Positions 29,384-41,951 of a DNA stretch of 64,000 bases are shown piece after piece. A model generated the notes under the pieces. That model was not told the origin of the DNA and ran no database searches. It saw only the letters and a program-made list of their open reading frames with translations. Numbering within the stretch: the stretch's first letter is position 1; each line of letters begins with the position of its first letter. A program made the translations under genes and the position numbers. The stretch is from Perkinsus olseni (lineage: Eukaryota > Perkinsozoa > Perkinsida > Perkinsidae). The stretch lies in assembly GCA_013115135.1 (NCBI GenBank), contig JABANP010000229.1, forward strand, positions 1 through 64,000, in the 5' to 3' direction.

Positions 29384-32300
29384 TCACAGCTTTTCTAATT
29401 TTTTACAGAAATTAATCATATCCACAATTCTACTTTTAGTGACTGTCAACTGCGAAAAGGTACCAGAGGGATCAATCCAAGAGGGCCTTATCGATTTCCT
29501 ATTCGGTTCCTCACAGTAGAAAAGGAGGTGTCTCAAAGTGTCAATTTGATGGCAATGTCGACAAAGAAAAGTCCCATGATCTGGTCTATATCTGTAGGCA
29601 TTCAGAAGGGGCGAATGTCCAATCAGAATCCTGCAGAAAGCACCTGAGTCCTGGCGATGTGAGACAATGTCTCTAAGGCAGTCTCTCTGATGAGAGCTAC
29701 GAAGCGCCATGGCAGTATCTGCAGGCAGCATTCTCACTCTCTCTCTTTGATCAGCTTGCAACTTGCACCAAATCCTGGCCTTAGTAACTGAAAGGCTGCA
29801 AGGGCACACATCGATGTTGATAAGGGCACGAGCCTCATTTGCCAGGATATCCACTAACTGGTTCCCTCTACAAGTAGAGTGCCCAGGGATCCAGCTATAC
29901 CGAAGGATAACACCTTTTTCTGCAGCTGCGGAATCTAGTCGTCTAATAGTAGATACCAGTTCTGATGTACTACAGGAACGGAGAAGCAGCAAACCAGATT
30001 TACTATCCGTAAATATTGACACCGTAACATCCACCAGTTCAGGAGTAGAGCAGCACCATTCCAATAATAAAATAATTGCACGAAGTTCTGCTTGAAGGAT
30101 CGAGGCGGTAATAGAAAGCCTAACACCACCGCTCTCCCTTCTTTCCGAGGGACCTTCTACATAAAAAGCTGCTCCCACAGAAGTAACAGTATACCGGCTA
30201 TTGCGTGCCACAGAACCATCAGTATAAGCTTTCCAATTGGAGGTACACTGTTCCTCGTAGCGCAAACTTTCCAGACTGTCATTCACAATACAGATCCTAT
30301 CTCTGATCTCAAGATCAAGGTATGGATTAGAGGTAGTACTTTCCCCATTATATCCATCCTCAAAACCATAAGCACGAACCTTGTCCATGAACTTAGCCTT
30401 CTTAACCTTGGCACGCTGCCCGACGACCTTAAGAAGTGAGCCTTTGTGGAAGTGTGCTACCAGGGCCTTACCCCAAAGTATATCGCTCAGTGGGGAGGAG
30501 CCAGAAAGAGTATGGAGATAATCAATCGGGGACGAACGGCGTAGACGGAAAGCTGCCCTTATGACCAAGTTACCAATCCTATCGAGGTAAGTTTTTACAT
30601 ACGGCAGACAGAGAGCCGAGCCATAAATTTCGATACCATAACCAATCCTCGGGATCAGGATCTTCTCATAGACCTGCAGACACCTCATCGGGGTAACACC
30701 AGCTTCTCTCCTAATAAAGCGCAAAAGGCCATTTGCAGCTTGCAAAGCCAAGGAGGCCCTGCGTTTTATATGAGGAAAGAAGTTCATACGAGAAGTTAGT
30801 AGGACTCCAAGCACATTCAGTTCTGTAACATACCCAGGAATATCCAACGACCGCAAAGAGCTGATATTCGAGAGGACCTGGCATTTGGTTCTTTCCAGAG
30901 CCAAATCTTTAGTGCCAGAAGCCTGCTTAATAATTTCGTAAGCCTTCTCGATGTCAGCCCTCATTTGTTCCGGTAGGATCACTTGTTTCCAAGAGATAAG
31001 CAGATAAGCATCATCAGCATAGCTAGCCCAACTAAAACGGGCGTGAGGTATGGCTTCTTGCAGTTTCTCACAGACCGTATTGCCTATATCCCCAACACCC
31101 AAAATAAAAAGGCAAGGTGAAAGGCCACCACCCTGAGGGCAACCCTTACAAGGGAAGAGTTTCTTGTCAATAGTATGACCTCCATGAATAACTTTAGCAC
31201 CTCTATCCCTTAACCATCGCATAATCCAACGGATTAAAGCAGGATCAGCATTTTCCTTCCGGAGAGCGTCCTCAATACACGAATGAGAGATTTCACCAAA
31301 AGCATTACTGAAATCAGTACTCAGTATTGCCCAACGTTTTTCAGAGTGGGCCCAAGCACATAGCTTATCCACCACATTAATAGTACTTCGTCCACGAATG
31401 AACCCGTACTGAGAGCCCCTATCATACAGTCGTTTAATTATACCATTTAATCGCTCCAGTATAAGGAATTCACAGGTCTTACCAAGAGTACTAGTAAGAC
31501 TAATAGGGCGTAAGGACTTAACGGTCTTTGGGTCTTTCCCCATTTTATTCAGAAAAATAACCTTGGAGAGTCTCCATTCTGGAAGTACCACCCCAACCTT
31601 AATACAGTAGTTAATAAGACGAAGAAGTTCGATATGGATATACTCAGGCGCATTAATGATAAAACTAAGTCTGATGCCATCATCACCAGGAGCTTTATCC
31701 TTAGAGGTCTGCCTTCGTTTAAGCACCATAGATAACTCATCCAAGGTAAAGTTTTCAAACGCCAAAGGTAGTAGGCCAACCGGGTAGTCAGGGCCAACAA
31801 GATTTCGAAGAAAATGAGTCATGTCCAGATTCTGAGTACCAACATAGTGAGAAGCCAGGCGGTCCAAGGTAGCGTCCACATCTATATCGTTTTCCAATAG
31901 TCTAGAGGGCAAAGATGGGGTTCGTTTAATCTTCTTGTACAAATCAGCATCAGATAGATCACTAATGCTACGAAGGAAGGCCCCAAAGGCCAATTCCTTC
32001 TTTTGAGAAATACAACGTCGATAGTCATTTCTAGCCAACCGATAACCTTGCACATTTCCTTGACGATACAGCTTCTTCATGCTGGCACGCTTCTGCCGCA
32101 GTTCATTATCCCACCAATAAAGAGCCTTGTCGCTCCTCCTCCCAACCCTTCGCTTGCGTGAGGAGGCCATAAATGCTTCCTGTAGGTGGTGCACTAAAGA
32201 CTCATATCGGGAGTGAGCGTCATCCGGGGATGTTATTGGGCCAACAGCAATCTTGTGTACCGAAGAAAACAACCAGTTCCGATAGTGATCCCAATCACAG

Positions 32301-32999
32301 GAATTATAGGCATAATGATGCAGCTGATGCTTAACTAGCGATACAGTATCATCGTCATCCCATGATACCGTAAAAGTGATCGGATAATGATCCCATAGTC
32401 CAGGCTCAACCGAAACGAACCAGTTTTCACCAGGAGATACGGCCACGCGAGAAAGTAACATCAATAACTGCCCTTCCCCCATTTCTCTGGCTGTCAGCAA
32501 AAGTGGGGTTATAGAAGGTAGGAGAGGTTCCTTGGCATTCACAGATGAAACCACGACCGGATAGATGTTCAAATAGCCACTCTCCTCGTTGTCTTTGCTC
32601 GTGAGTAGAGACATAGTCAGCCGGACACCATATAGGGGAAACACCATTGGAGTCGCCTCCTATGATTACCCTATCCAGAGAGACCTCATCAAGAACGTTA
32701 ACAGTAGGAGGTACGTAAAATGACGAGAGAAGCAGGTCTTTATAATAAACTAATGTTGTAAAGTCTGAATCCGTAGAAACTAAAACACAGTCATGGTGAA
32801 GAGTAGAATGAACTAGAATAGCCGACTTACTGCTGCTATTATTACGAAAAACAATTTAGTCATTTACAAAGATTGATGATGGGGGCTCAGAAACAAAAAC
32901 AACATCAGCCACCTGGGCTCGTTCTTGTAGAAAACCAAAGAAAGAAAGTAAAACCTCACTAGAACGTCTCGCATTGCATTGCAGAATTCTCACAATCAT
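29384..32999 (-). pseudogene. LINE D ORF2: endonuclease, reverse transcriptase, RNase H, knuckle
   Basis: The start ATG (32999) overlaps the ORF1 stop as ATGA. It opens MIVRILQCNARRSSE, an APE nuclease start, but TAA at 32856-32858 interrupts after 48 codons. The same frame then continues (VIIGGDSNGVSPIW, RAVIDVTFSRG) until a frameshift near 32440. The remaining frame runs to 29384: GLWDHYPITF, reverse transcriptase with GFIRGRSTINVVDK, STDFSNAFGEISH, CPQGGGLSPCLF and YADD near 31010. RNase H follows (AYTDGSVARN, LQAELRAIILLL, IFTDSKSGLLLL, IPGHSTCRGNQLVDILA), then the knuckle CRHCHQIDTLRHLLFYC. One stop and one frameshift inactivate only the nuclease. Confidence 0.88.
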
Positions 33000-34113
33000 A
33001 AGTATCTCGCGAGGGGACCAGTAAACAGAGGCCCATCAACTGAATAGTCAATACGTTCGAGCTTACTACGAATGGCTTCAATCTTTTTAACACAGGGAGG
33101 GCCACTAATGAGACAGTGGCCTCTCTCCTCGCATAATGAGCAAAACATTTTTGAAGTGTCATCACTACCCTTATGGGGACAATCAGAGAGCTTATGATCG
33201 CCAGAGCAAAAAGACATTTCTTAGTATCATTACAGGGTGAATTCTTGCCATGAAGGCTACCGCAATCATAACAATAATTCACCGAAACAAAATCATGACA
33301 ACGAAGCTTTTGGCAATTAACATACAAGCCATCATTCTTGATGATAGTATCTCTATCACTAGACGGGACTCGAAAGACCACAAAAGAATCCTTACTAGTA
33401 ACTTGTTTCCATTTATCAACGGAAAGGTTACTCATCAGGGCTTTACACTGGTCCATAATCTCATCAGCAGAGAGACTTTCCCTACGAACTAAAATTTCCG
33501 GTTGAAGCCTATCCTGAACCTTGATAGAAAAACCACCGGAACGAGCAATCATTTTTAGCGAATCAGAAACCTTGTTCAAGTCCTCAGGGGCAACAAGAAC
33601 GGCGACATCAGACTTGCGAAGAGAGACCTTATTAACCGGCATCTTAGAAGCTGTCAAGTGATCACAGACTTTACCTTTAATTCTTTCTAAAGAACTCTTC
33701 ATACTAGCATCTGTAGTGGGTAAAGCGCCCATCTTTTTAACCGCTAAAAGAACATTCTTACGAGTAGATTTGCCTTCAGCTCTATGGCTAGAAGGGATAC
33801 CAGAAAGGAGTGCGCTCTTATAGGAGAAACCCCTTGAAGTATCTATATCCTGTCTGTTACCTATCTCACCCTTCTCAACCTTGAGTCTCAACTTCCTATT
33901 TTCTTCAAGAATACGGATATACTCCGACTTGATCGTATTGATGAGGGAGGTAGCACTGTTCTCAAGAGCATCAGTACTCTGTGGAGAGACCGATTTCACC
34001 AGCTCAATAATCTTGTCGCATCCATCCAAGAAGTCTTCTGCTTCATCTTCACAGGCACTGTTCCAATCATCAACAACGGATTGGCGCCCTCCCGGGGATC
34101 GGGGTAGAGGCAT
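32996..34113 (-). pseudogene. LINE D ORF1: Gag-like protein, one frameshift
   Basis: The ATG at 34113 begins MPLPRSPGGRQSVVDDW. A coiled-coil-like EYIRILEENRKLRLKVEK segment matches LINE C's EENRKLRKSL. The core has DKWKQVTSKDSFVVFRVP. Knuckles are CYDCGSLHGKNSPC, CLF/CSGDHKLSDC (split by a frameshift near 33217) and CSLCEERGHCLISGPPC. It ends GPLARYL with TGA overlapping the ORF2 ATG. RNA-binding chaperone role is inferred from the knuckles. Confidence 0.85.
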
Positions 34114-34148
34114 TTACGGGGATTAGAATTGGGAAAAAACAAAAACAA

Positions 34149-34988
34149 CTTCGTGGTCGTAGTAGTTGTGGTCGTAGTAGTTGTGGTCGTCGTGGTCGTA
34201 GTAGTTGTGGTCTTCGTGGTCGTAGTAGTCGTGGTCGTCGTGGTCGTGGTCGTGGTCGTCGTGGTCGTGGTCGTGGTAGTAGTTGTGGTCGTAGTAGTTG
34301 TGGTCGTCGTGGTCGTAGTAGTCGTGGTCGTCGTGGTCGTGGTCGTAGTAGTTGTGGTCGTAGTAGTTGTGGTCGTCGTGGTCGTAGTAGTCGTGGTCGT
34401 CGTGGTCGTCGTGGTCGTCGTGGTCGTGGTCGTCGTGGTCGTGGTCGTGGTAGTAGTTGTGGTCGTAGTAGTTGTGGTCGTCGTGGTCGTAGTAGTCGTG
34501 GTCGTCGTGGTCGTGGTCGTAGTAGTTGTGGTCGTAGTAGTCGTGGTCGCGGTAGTAGTTGTGGTCGTAGTAGTCGTGGTCGTGGTAGTAGTTGTGGTCG
34601 TAGTAGTTGTGGTAGTAGTCGTGGTCGTCGTGGTTGTAGTAGTCGTGGTCGTAGTAGTTGTGCTAGTCGTGGTCTTCGTGGTCGTGGTAGTTGTGGTCGT
34701 CGTAGTTGTGGTAGTAGTCGTGGTTGTAGTAGTCGTGGTCGTAGAAGTTGTAGTCGTCGTGGTCGTAGTAGTTGTGGTCGTCGTGGTCGTAGTAGTTGTG
34801 GTCGACGTGGTTGTAGTAGTCGTGGTCGTAGTAGTTGTGGTCGTCGTGGTTGTAGTAGTTGTGGTCGTCGTGGTCGTAGTAGTTGTGGTCGTCGTGGTCG
34901 TAGTAGTTGTGGTCGTCGTGGTCGTAGTAGTTGTGGTCGACGTGGTTGTAGTAGTCGTGGTCGTAGTAGTTGTGGTCGTCGTGGTTGT
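34149..34988 (-). repeat. (GTN)n / (ACN)n satellite tract 4
   Basis: About 840 bp of the same GTN triplet satellite between the 5' end of LINE D and the 3' end of LINE E. Confidence 0.95.
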
Positions 34989-35909
34989 TGCGGAGCGAGC
35001 GAAGCGAGCGGAGCATATACTACAACAACAGGCATTCGCGCGTTGTGCGTGCGTGCGTGCGTGCAGATTGTTTCTCGGTAACTACCGAGTTTCAGCGGAC
35101 AAGCTATACACCATTCGAAAGAGCGCGCTCTAAAACCCCCTTAAAAATAGGGAGAAATTCAGGGCCGAACTTCCGAGTTCAAAACAAGAGGAAATAACCA
35201 AAAATTTGGAATTTACAATGGGATAAAAGTACGATTTTTCCCGATTTTCGCAGAATTATTTCGCAATATCGGACGGCTCTACGGCTTAACGAGCCAGGCG
35301 GTTCGAAAGTCCAGGAAGCACTCTTTCTAGGAAAAATATAACAACACTGCCGAAGGTGCCCGTTGTCGAATAAATGAGCCGAGAAATTCGTCATATTTCG
35401 GCGGTTCAGCCCCAACTAGCGATCTATTGGGTTTGACCACCGACTTTCGCGTGGTTCAACGCTACTCAGGGTTCAAGTTTCCCACATTCGGGGGCTCATG
35501 TCATCGTAAAAGACTATAATCCCCCGCTCCGATCCTCACTCTGAGTCGATCGGCATAGGGACCCTACTCCATATCACAAGTTGCACGGTTTTGTGACAAA
35601 ACCGTGACAAAACTTTTGTCGGAAAAATGACATCCGTGGGATTCGAACCGGAGACGTTGTAACCTGCCGGTATTCAACATATCTCGACTAATGCGTTTCC
35701 TCAACGCTTTCGAATGAACAAGAGTACCGCACACAGGGTGATTCGCGGTGCACCGTGCACCGGGTGCACCGGGTCGCCCGGTTCCGTGCACCGTGCACGC
35801 ATCCCGCGAGCTCCGCCCCTTCGTCTCGAAGACCTAGTGTGTGTGTGTAAACGAGAATAAGCCGTGACGCCAACAGAGGCGTATTACGGCAATAGAGAAA
35901 GGTCACCGG
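34989..35909 (-). other. LINE E 3' untranslated region
   Basis: No coding frame. It contains GAGCGAGCGAAGCGAGC (34993 on), a CGTG/TGCG repeat near 35045, two adjacent perfect hairpins (35585-35620), a tRNA T-loop-like GGATTCGAACC (35639-35649) and a cluster of GTGCAC palindromes (35748-35800). Its LINE assignment rests on lying between the ORF2 stop and the satellite. Part of it could be an unrelated insertion. Confidence 0.5.
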
Positions 35910-38900
35910 CTAAATACCCATCCTCCTAACCAACCTTCCAAGACTGTTAATACGGCTTGCCCGAGTCAGAAAGAAAGAGGGACCATAGATCCTCCTCGGA
36001 ACCATTCCAAGAATCTTCGATCGGCTCTCCTGGTGAGCCGAACAGAACATCAAGCGATGGACAGTATCATCCGGAACCCCACCACACCTGGCACAATTAG
36101 GGTTAACAAAATTATTACTCCTTGACCTGTAGCGACCGGTCCTGAGTAGGCCAAATATGGCTCGTAAGGCATGCCGATGCATACGAAACCGGATAGAACG
36201 CTCCAAAAATAGCCAAATGATGGTTGCTCGTGATGAAACTCCGAATCGTCTTGTTCTTGATCTCCTGCCAGTGGGTGCTCAAAGGGAGCCTCGTCCGTAC
36301 CGATTGAGATACCAACTCTCGTAGGTGACTGCCTGGTACCGGGACAGTCCTGAAGGTGCCCACGATGGAGCCGCTACGAGCCATACCGTCGGCAATCGAG
36401 TTGCCAGTCGAGCCAGCATGTCCGCGGACCCAAATAAACCTAAAGTCGATGTCGGTGCTAAGAGCCAGGTCAACAATATCAGAGGACAACTGTGATTTCC
36501 TCCTCGAAAGGAGGGATTTCAAGATTGCCTGAGAATCAGAGGCAATCAATATGGTGGAAAAGCCGCCGCTCTCAGCCGCCTTCCTCATAGCTTCCAATAC
36601 TGCTAGGGACTCAGCTTGAGCAATGTTGGCGAAGTGCGGAAGCTTCACCCGCCCATTCCCTATCAGTTCGGAGTCTGAATAATAGCCTGCTCCCACCCGA
36701 GTAGTATCATCGTCATTGTCATCAACAGCCGGAGTTCGGCTACCATCAGTATAAATGACCACCTCAACCTCCGGGAAGATCACCTTTCCACCAGCCAGAC
36801 CCTCAGTTATCGTACCAGTGACCTCACGGCCATTGCCAATGTGAACCCATCCCCTAGGAAGGGGGGTGGCATTAGTAACAGTATGATCCACAGTGCCCTT
36901 CACGGGATATGGTTGCTTGACCACCGTTCCCCACCACTTCGGGCTTGGGGAAGACCTCTAAGCCATAATGACGCATAACGGACACACAGTCGCTCATATA
37001 TAGTAGCCTTCCTATCACTCAGGAGGGCACATAGGCCAGGATTAGCTGTCCCTGGGACACCAAGTAGAACCTTCTCCAGTCGGAGGTCGACAGCAGAGAT
37101 CCTATCACGAGTGGTCTTGAATCGTAAGCGGTCACCCCAGCATACCAGACCATAGGCCAGGACGCCCGTAATGTGGTTCCTAATCACCTCTCGTCCCTTA
37201 GGGCTGAGTGCAGAGCAACCATCCTTCCCTACAAGGCGTCGACACATCTCAATCTCCCTTCGGGCCCGGGCTACAGCTTCTTCAAAATGAGGTAGCCAGG
37301 AACCACCAAGGGTGAGTCTCATACCAAGGTAACCGATAGCAGGTCTCACTTTTTATGCCACGAACACAGTCATATCGTTCTATGAAAGCCTTATCACCCA
37401 GTAGGACACTCTTCTCCTCGCTTATGTTCAGGCCAAGGGCAGGGGAGCTGCTCAGCCAGAGCATCCAGGAGCCTGCCCACAGCCTCCACCACCGCCTGAT
37501 CATTATCGCCGGATAAAAATGACTAAAGTATCATCAGCATATACGATAGGAATCAATCTGACATCATCCGTAGAACAGCTTTCAATGATGCCCATAAGGA
37601 CCGTATGAAATATACGGTACACACATGGTGAGACTACACCTCCCTGCGGAGTGCCGCTGAAGGACATGGAGAGCCTCATCTTCCCTTTATAAAAGCATCT
37701 TCTTCGATGTAAGTAACTAGAGACCAGATTGAAGAGGACCGGGGACCCACACATCTCTTCTACTGTAGTGCATATCACATCATGACGGGCATTACTGAAG
37801 GCCCCCCTCATGTCGAGACTTAGAGCAATAACAGCTTTCCCCTCATCAGTCAACTGTTTCATAACCTCAGTCGCCTTTTGCACAGCCATGCTAGTGTCTT
37901 TTTCCCTCGACATAACCATAGGAGAGGGACAACCGGCGAGACAAATCAGAGTGAGGGGGAAGGGCCTTCTCAAATCTGCTGATGAGAGCAACCATCAGCA
38001 TCTCCAGATACTTAGTAAGACAGGAAGACATGCCTATGGGACGATAACTATCCCCATGGCTCAAATCGCCTTTTCCTTTCCAGAGTAGAATCATAGCCAG
38101 GTCTTTACCATGTTCTGGAAAATACCCCAGCCACACCATGTGGCGGAATATCTTCTCTAAGCCTAGTCTCAGGTATTGTCCGCATTCTCGAATGTCAGAA
38201 TAAACAATCCCATCCAAGCCGGGAGAGGAGTCCCTCTTCCGCCCCAGCTATCCCATACTTCCTCCAGCAGGGGAGTCGTCAATCAGTGCAAGAACCAGTT
38301 CGATTTCCTGATCAGAAGCAGGCTTAGTCACTAGATCATGACAAGGCTGATCAGGCGTATGATGCCTGAAAACTTCCTCATCCGCACTTGGCGTAGATCC
38401 CACCAAGGAGCTGGCCTTGGGCTTCGCCCTCTTCTTCAGAATACGACCATAGTCACGCTCATTTGGAGAGCTGTTTATAGAACCAATCAGTACGAGTCCT
38501 CCGGATCTCCTTGTTATAGTGGTTCCTGGCCTTCCTATATCGATACCAAGCTGCAGCACAACCAGTACTATAGGCGGCCCGCTGAAGAGACCTGACCTCC
38601 TTGCGCAACGCGGTCAACCTGTCGCCCCACCAATCTGGGGGAGTCCAGATTGACCTCAAGAGAATGTTCGCTACGGTGTCGGTTCTTGACCGTCTTGATC
38701 TTATCGACCACATCAGCAATAGCAGCATCAACGTCCATGGCGAGCATAAAGTCCGGAAGGTCATGATACCAATCAGAGGCCACCAACTTCAGATCATCAT
38801 AGTAAGCAGGCTTATCCTTAATGCGAGTGTAGACCCGCTTCACCTTAATGGATGCCTTGTCAGTAACCGCCATCGCCTCTATCAGTAGGTGGTCATAGGG

Positions 38901-39545
38901 CCTAACACCATCCACCGTTGACCAGCCAACGATATCTACCTCAGAAGAGAGGCAGACATCAATGGAAGAGGACTGATAGCCGTTGACACCACCCCCGGGA
39001 ACCGGTCTAATAAAAGTCGGCATAGAGGGGTCATTGTGGATCCTAACATCATTTTCTTCAATCCACCGAGCCAGCTTGGTTCCCCGCGTCTTCTGACGGA
39101 GTACTACCAAAGGGCCCTTACCCCATAACTCATTATAAGCATTACTATCCATAAATATCACCCATTTATCATCCGTCCGTACCAAGTTGTCTTCTACCCT
39201 ATCAAGGGTGACATCCATATCCTCGGTGATATCACAGTAAAGACATAAAATCCAGATGAGACCTATCTGTACCCCAACCAGGTCTTGTACCGAGAAGGAT
39301 TTATTGACCATAATATCTTTCCTCACCAGTACATAGGATCTGCCGCCAATGGCAGAAAAGATCTCATAAGACAAATACCATCGAGAATCAAGACGGCCTC
39401 CTTCACAAATACATAAAATTTCAGGAGCACAGCCAGAATAATAGTCAAGTAAGGTCTGGCCACCAACAATTGTTCTACCAATATTACAATATGCTATCTT
39501 AAGCCCAGCCCTGGTCATGTGGTTATCACGGTTAGAAACCATCAT
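35910..39545 (-). pseudogene. LINE E ORF2, broken by several frameshifts
   Basis: Endonuclease from 39545 (GLKIAYCNIGRTIVGG, VIFMDSNAYNELWG, SIDVCLSSEVD, PYDHLLIEA) overlaps the ORF1 stop by 14 nt. It shifts near 38700 into WWGDRLTALRKEVRSLQRAA, again near 38500, 38220 and 37980. Reverse transcriptase pieces are AMILLWKGKGDLSHGDSYRP, LSLDMRGAFSNARHD, GTPQGGVVSPCVY and YADD near 37530. Further shifts lie near 37500, 37340 and 36910. RNase H has IYTDGSRTPAV, QAESLAVLEAMRKA, IASDSQAILKSLL and WVRGHAGSTGNSIADGMA. After a shift near 36180 the knuckle CARCGGVPDDTVHRLMFC ends the frame. Clearly non-functional and the most decayed LINE here. Confidence 0.85.
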
Positions 39546-41014
39546 TCACACCACTTGCCCGCTGCTTCTCCGCTATCTTCCTAGATAGTTTTATCAAGCT
39601 ATCGCATCTCATACTATCGAAGGGGCCATGACCATCCTTATCACAGAACTTACAGTGACTCTTCTCCTTATAGCTGCTGCCTTCTCTAGGACAGGCTTCA
39701 GCTAAGTGGTCGGAGGAGCTGCAGATCTTACAAATGGGGTCCTTATCACAACTCTTGAAGTCATGCTTGGGGTCCCGACTACCACAGCGGTAGCAAACCG
39801 CAACAAAACCAGTATCCACCAATCTTACCCTTCTACAGTCAACATAAGGGCGGTCAGGCGGCTGCTTACGGATGCCCTTAGTCATCCTGATGTAGGCTAC
39901 TTGACCAGTCATTCTCATAACCTTAATATCATTAATGGTGCCGTTCACATTGTTTAGAGATAGAAGATCTTCCACAAGCTCTTCTCCACGATCAATGTCA
40001 TATCCATGATTGGCAATCTTCACATCTATCATACTCGGAAGATCCTTCCGAATATCCCAGGTACCACCCTTCTCTTTTTGCAGGAGCTCCAACAGCTTAT
40101 CACGTTCAGAGACGTTGGGACAACCCACCCCAACTCCTCGAGCAAGCTGAAAGATATCAGTTCGAATGCCCTTCTTCCTAATTATGGCCTTAACGTCATC
40201 AACCTTGATCACAGGCAAGTCAGTCTGATAGGAAGGATCCCTCCTTCTTTTGTCAACAAGTTCATTATGAGCCATAGGCCATCTCTTATCCATAACAATC
40301 ACAACAAAATCCTTGGAGGTGGACTTCAACTCTCTCGATGGCTGCCGTTCATTCCTTAGTCTCGAAGGAGGTGGAGGAGGGAGAAGTTCATCATCTTCGC
40401 TCTCATCACACCAACTTCCCGAGCCGCCTCCAGGAGGATGCCTTACCAGTCTAAGTTGCACACCAGTCTTCTTACCAGCCTCAGCTGCCAGAGCTGGGCC
40501 AGTCTTCTTAGGCCTAGCAGCCTCAGCAAAGGACTTTTTCTTGTTCCTCACTTCAGCAGCACTCGAGGAAGAGCTCGAAGAGATACCCTTATCCTGAGTG
40601 GTCGCACCATCCAGAACAGCCTCAAGTTGCCCAACCGTCTTGATAAGGGCAACGTTTTCAGCTCTCAAGCTGATCAATGCGATGGTGAAATTCAGTCGAA
40701 CGAATGGTCAATTCAGTGACCAACGAATAAAGTATGTTGCCACTCACAGTGCTGATCTTGCCGTACTCAATGTTCTTATCAATAAGCCCTTTACAAGCTC
40801 TTATAATGTCAAGGAAGCTTTTAACCTTCCATGGCATATCCGCCAAACCAGTTTTATCTCTGAAGGCTTCTGGTCCGAGCTTCTTAATGGCCATCATAGC
40901 ATCTTGTACAGACTTGGTCAGTTCATCATCATCAATCTCCGGAAGCGGTCTCTTCCACTGCTGCACGATGTCGGGAGGACGACGAGCGACGGGGGAGGAG
41001 GGAGGGGGTGCCAT
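39532..41014 (-). pseudogene. LINE E ORF1: Gag-like protein, one frameshift
   Basis: The ATG at 41014 begins MAPPPSSPVARRPPD. A frameshift near 40670 links the N-terminal 118 residues to the remainder (AENVALIKTVGQLEAVLDG coiled-coil-like, then an acidic/Pro-rich linker). Three knuckles: CYRCGSRDPKHDFKSC, CKICSSSDHLAEAC and CKFCDKDGHGPFDSMRC. The stop lies 14 nt inside the ORF2 start region. The Gag is longer and more diverged than those of A, C and D. Confidence 0.82.
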
Positions 41015-41041
41015 AGAAAAAACGAATTCAACTACCTTGAG

Positions 41042-41378
41042 TCGTAGCTAGTAGTAGTCGTGGTCGTAGTAGTTGTGGTCGTCGTGGTCGTAGTAGTTGT
41101 GGTCGTCGTGGTCGTGGTAGTTGTGGTCGTTGTGGTCGTAGTAGTCGTGGTCGTCGTAGTCGTGGTAGTTGTGGTCGTCGTAGTTGTGGTCGTCGTGGTT
41201 GTAGTAGTCGTGGTCGTCGTGGTCGTAGTAGTAGTCGTGGTCGTAGTAGTTGTGGTCGTCGTGGTTGTGGTAGTTGTGGTCGCCGTAGTTGTGGTCGTCG
41301 TGGTCGTAGTAGTTGTGGTCGTCGTGGTCGTAGTAGTTGTGGTCGTCGTAGTAGTTGTGGTCGTTGTTGTTGTTGTTG
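41042..41378 (-). repeat. (GTN)n / (ACN)n satellite tract 5
   Basis: About 340 bp between LINE E and LINE F. The last 15 nt are (GTT)5 (41363-41377), adjoining the LINE F 3' hairpin. Confidence 0.95.
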
Positions 41379-41951
41379 TTGGTTCGGGGGAACGGCGTGC
41401 ACCGCACACTTTCGGCAGTATAGCCGTGTTTCCCCCCGCCCGAGGGCGTTCCCGAAGGAGGTCGGTGCTCACTTCATATGCTGTCGTTCCACCCCATCAG
41501 TATTTTTTTTAGAAAACGAGACATAGCACAGGACATGGTACACAATGGTATTCATCATCATCAGGGCGGCTTCCAAGGCCGCGGCCGACCACGTCACCAC
41601 GAGTACCACCACGACCACGACCACGGTACCACCACGACCACCACGACCACCACCAGCGCGACAAGCGTCCCCCCACGAGCCCCGTAATGAAGCGAACTAA
41701 TCCGAGCTAACCCCCACATCCCAGTTCCCGGCCCGATCGCTAGTGTAACAGTCGGTCGTGGACGAGGAGGGAGGGGGGTATCTTGTAGTGCAAGTGCAAG
41801 GATTCGCTATGCGCCAAGCCGCCCCTCACAGAGAAGATAGAGTGCGCACGCCGTTGGGAGGGGATGCAGATTAGTTTCAAGGGTCCGCAGGGGGCCCCAG
41901 TCACATACCGTTGCCATGGGGAGTACTTCGGGTGGTATTGCCGTAGCTGTC
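41379..41951 (-). other. LINE F 3' untranslated region
   Basis: Non-coding. Holds the terminal hairpin, a GTGCACCGCAC segment, and near 41593-41660 a run of CCACGA/ACC triplets on the plus strand, the reverse orientation to all (GTN)n tracts in the window. Confidence 0.6.
41593..41660 (+). repeat. Short (ACN)n tract in inverted orientation
   Basis: About 20 ACN triplets (ACC, ACG, with GGT interruptions) on the plus strand, encoding Thr-rich sequence in a short plus-strand frame. It lies inside the LINE F 3' region. Confidence 0.7.

Larger units (their letters stand above)
29250..34148 (-). mobile_element. LINE D, near full-length (about 4.9 kb)
   Basis: Complete set of modules: Gag, endonuclease, reverse transcriptase, RNase H, knuckle, 3' hairpin and AAC tail. 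The leader before the Gag ATG (34113) is about 35 nt, running directly into (GTN)n at about 34149. Only two frameshifts and one stop were found, so it is the best-preserved LINE here. Confidence 0.9.
34989..41041 (-). mobile_element. LINE E, full-length but decayed (about 6 kb)
   Basis: Starts CTCAAGGTAGT at 41041, sharing its 5' end with LINE C, with a 27-nt leader. All modules are present, but ORF2 is split by many frameshifts. The 3' untranslated region is long (about 920 bp) and ends against (GTN)n at about 34989. Confidence 0.85.

Noticed and set aside
35620..35720. Functional tRNA gene on the minus strand
   Set aside because: The T-loop motif is present, but the T stem does not pair and no acceptor or anticodon stem could be built.
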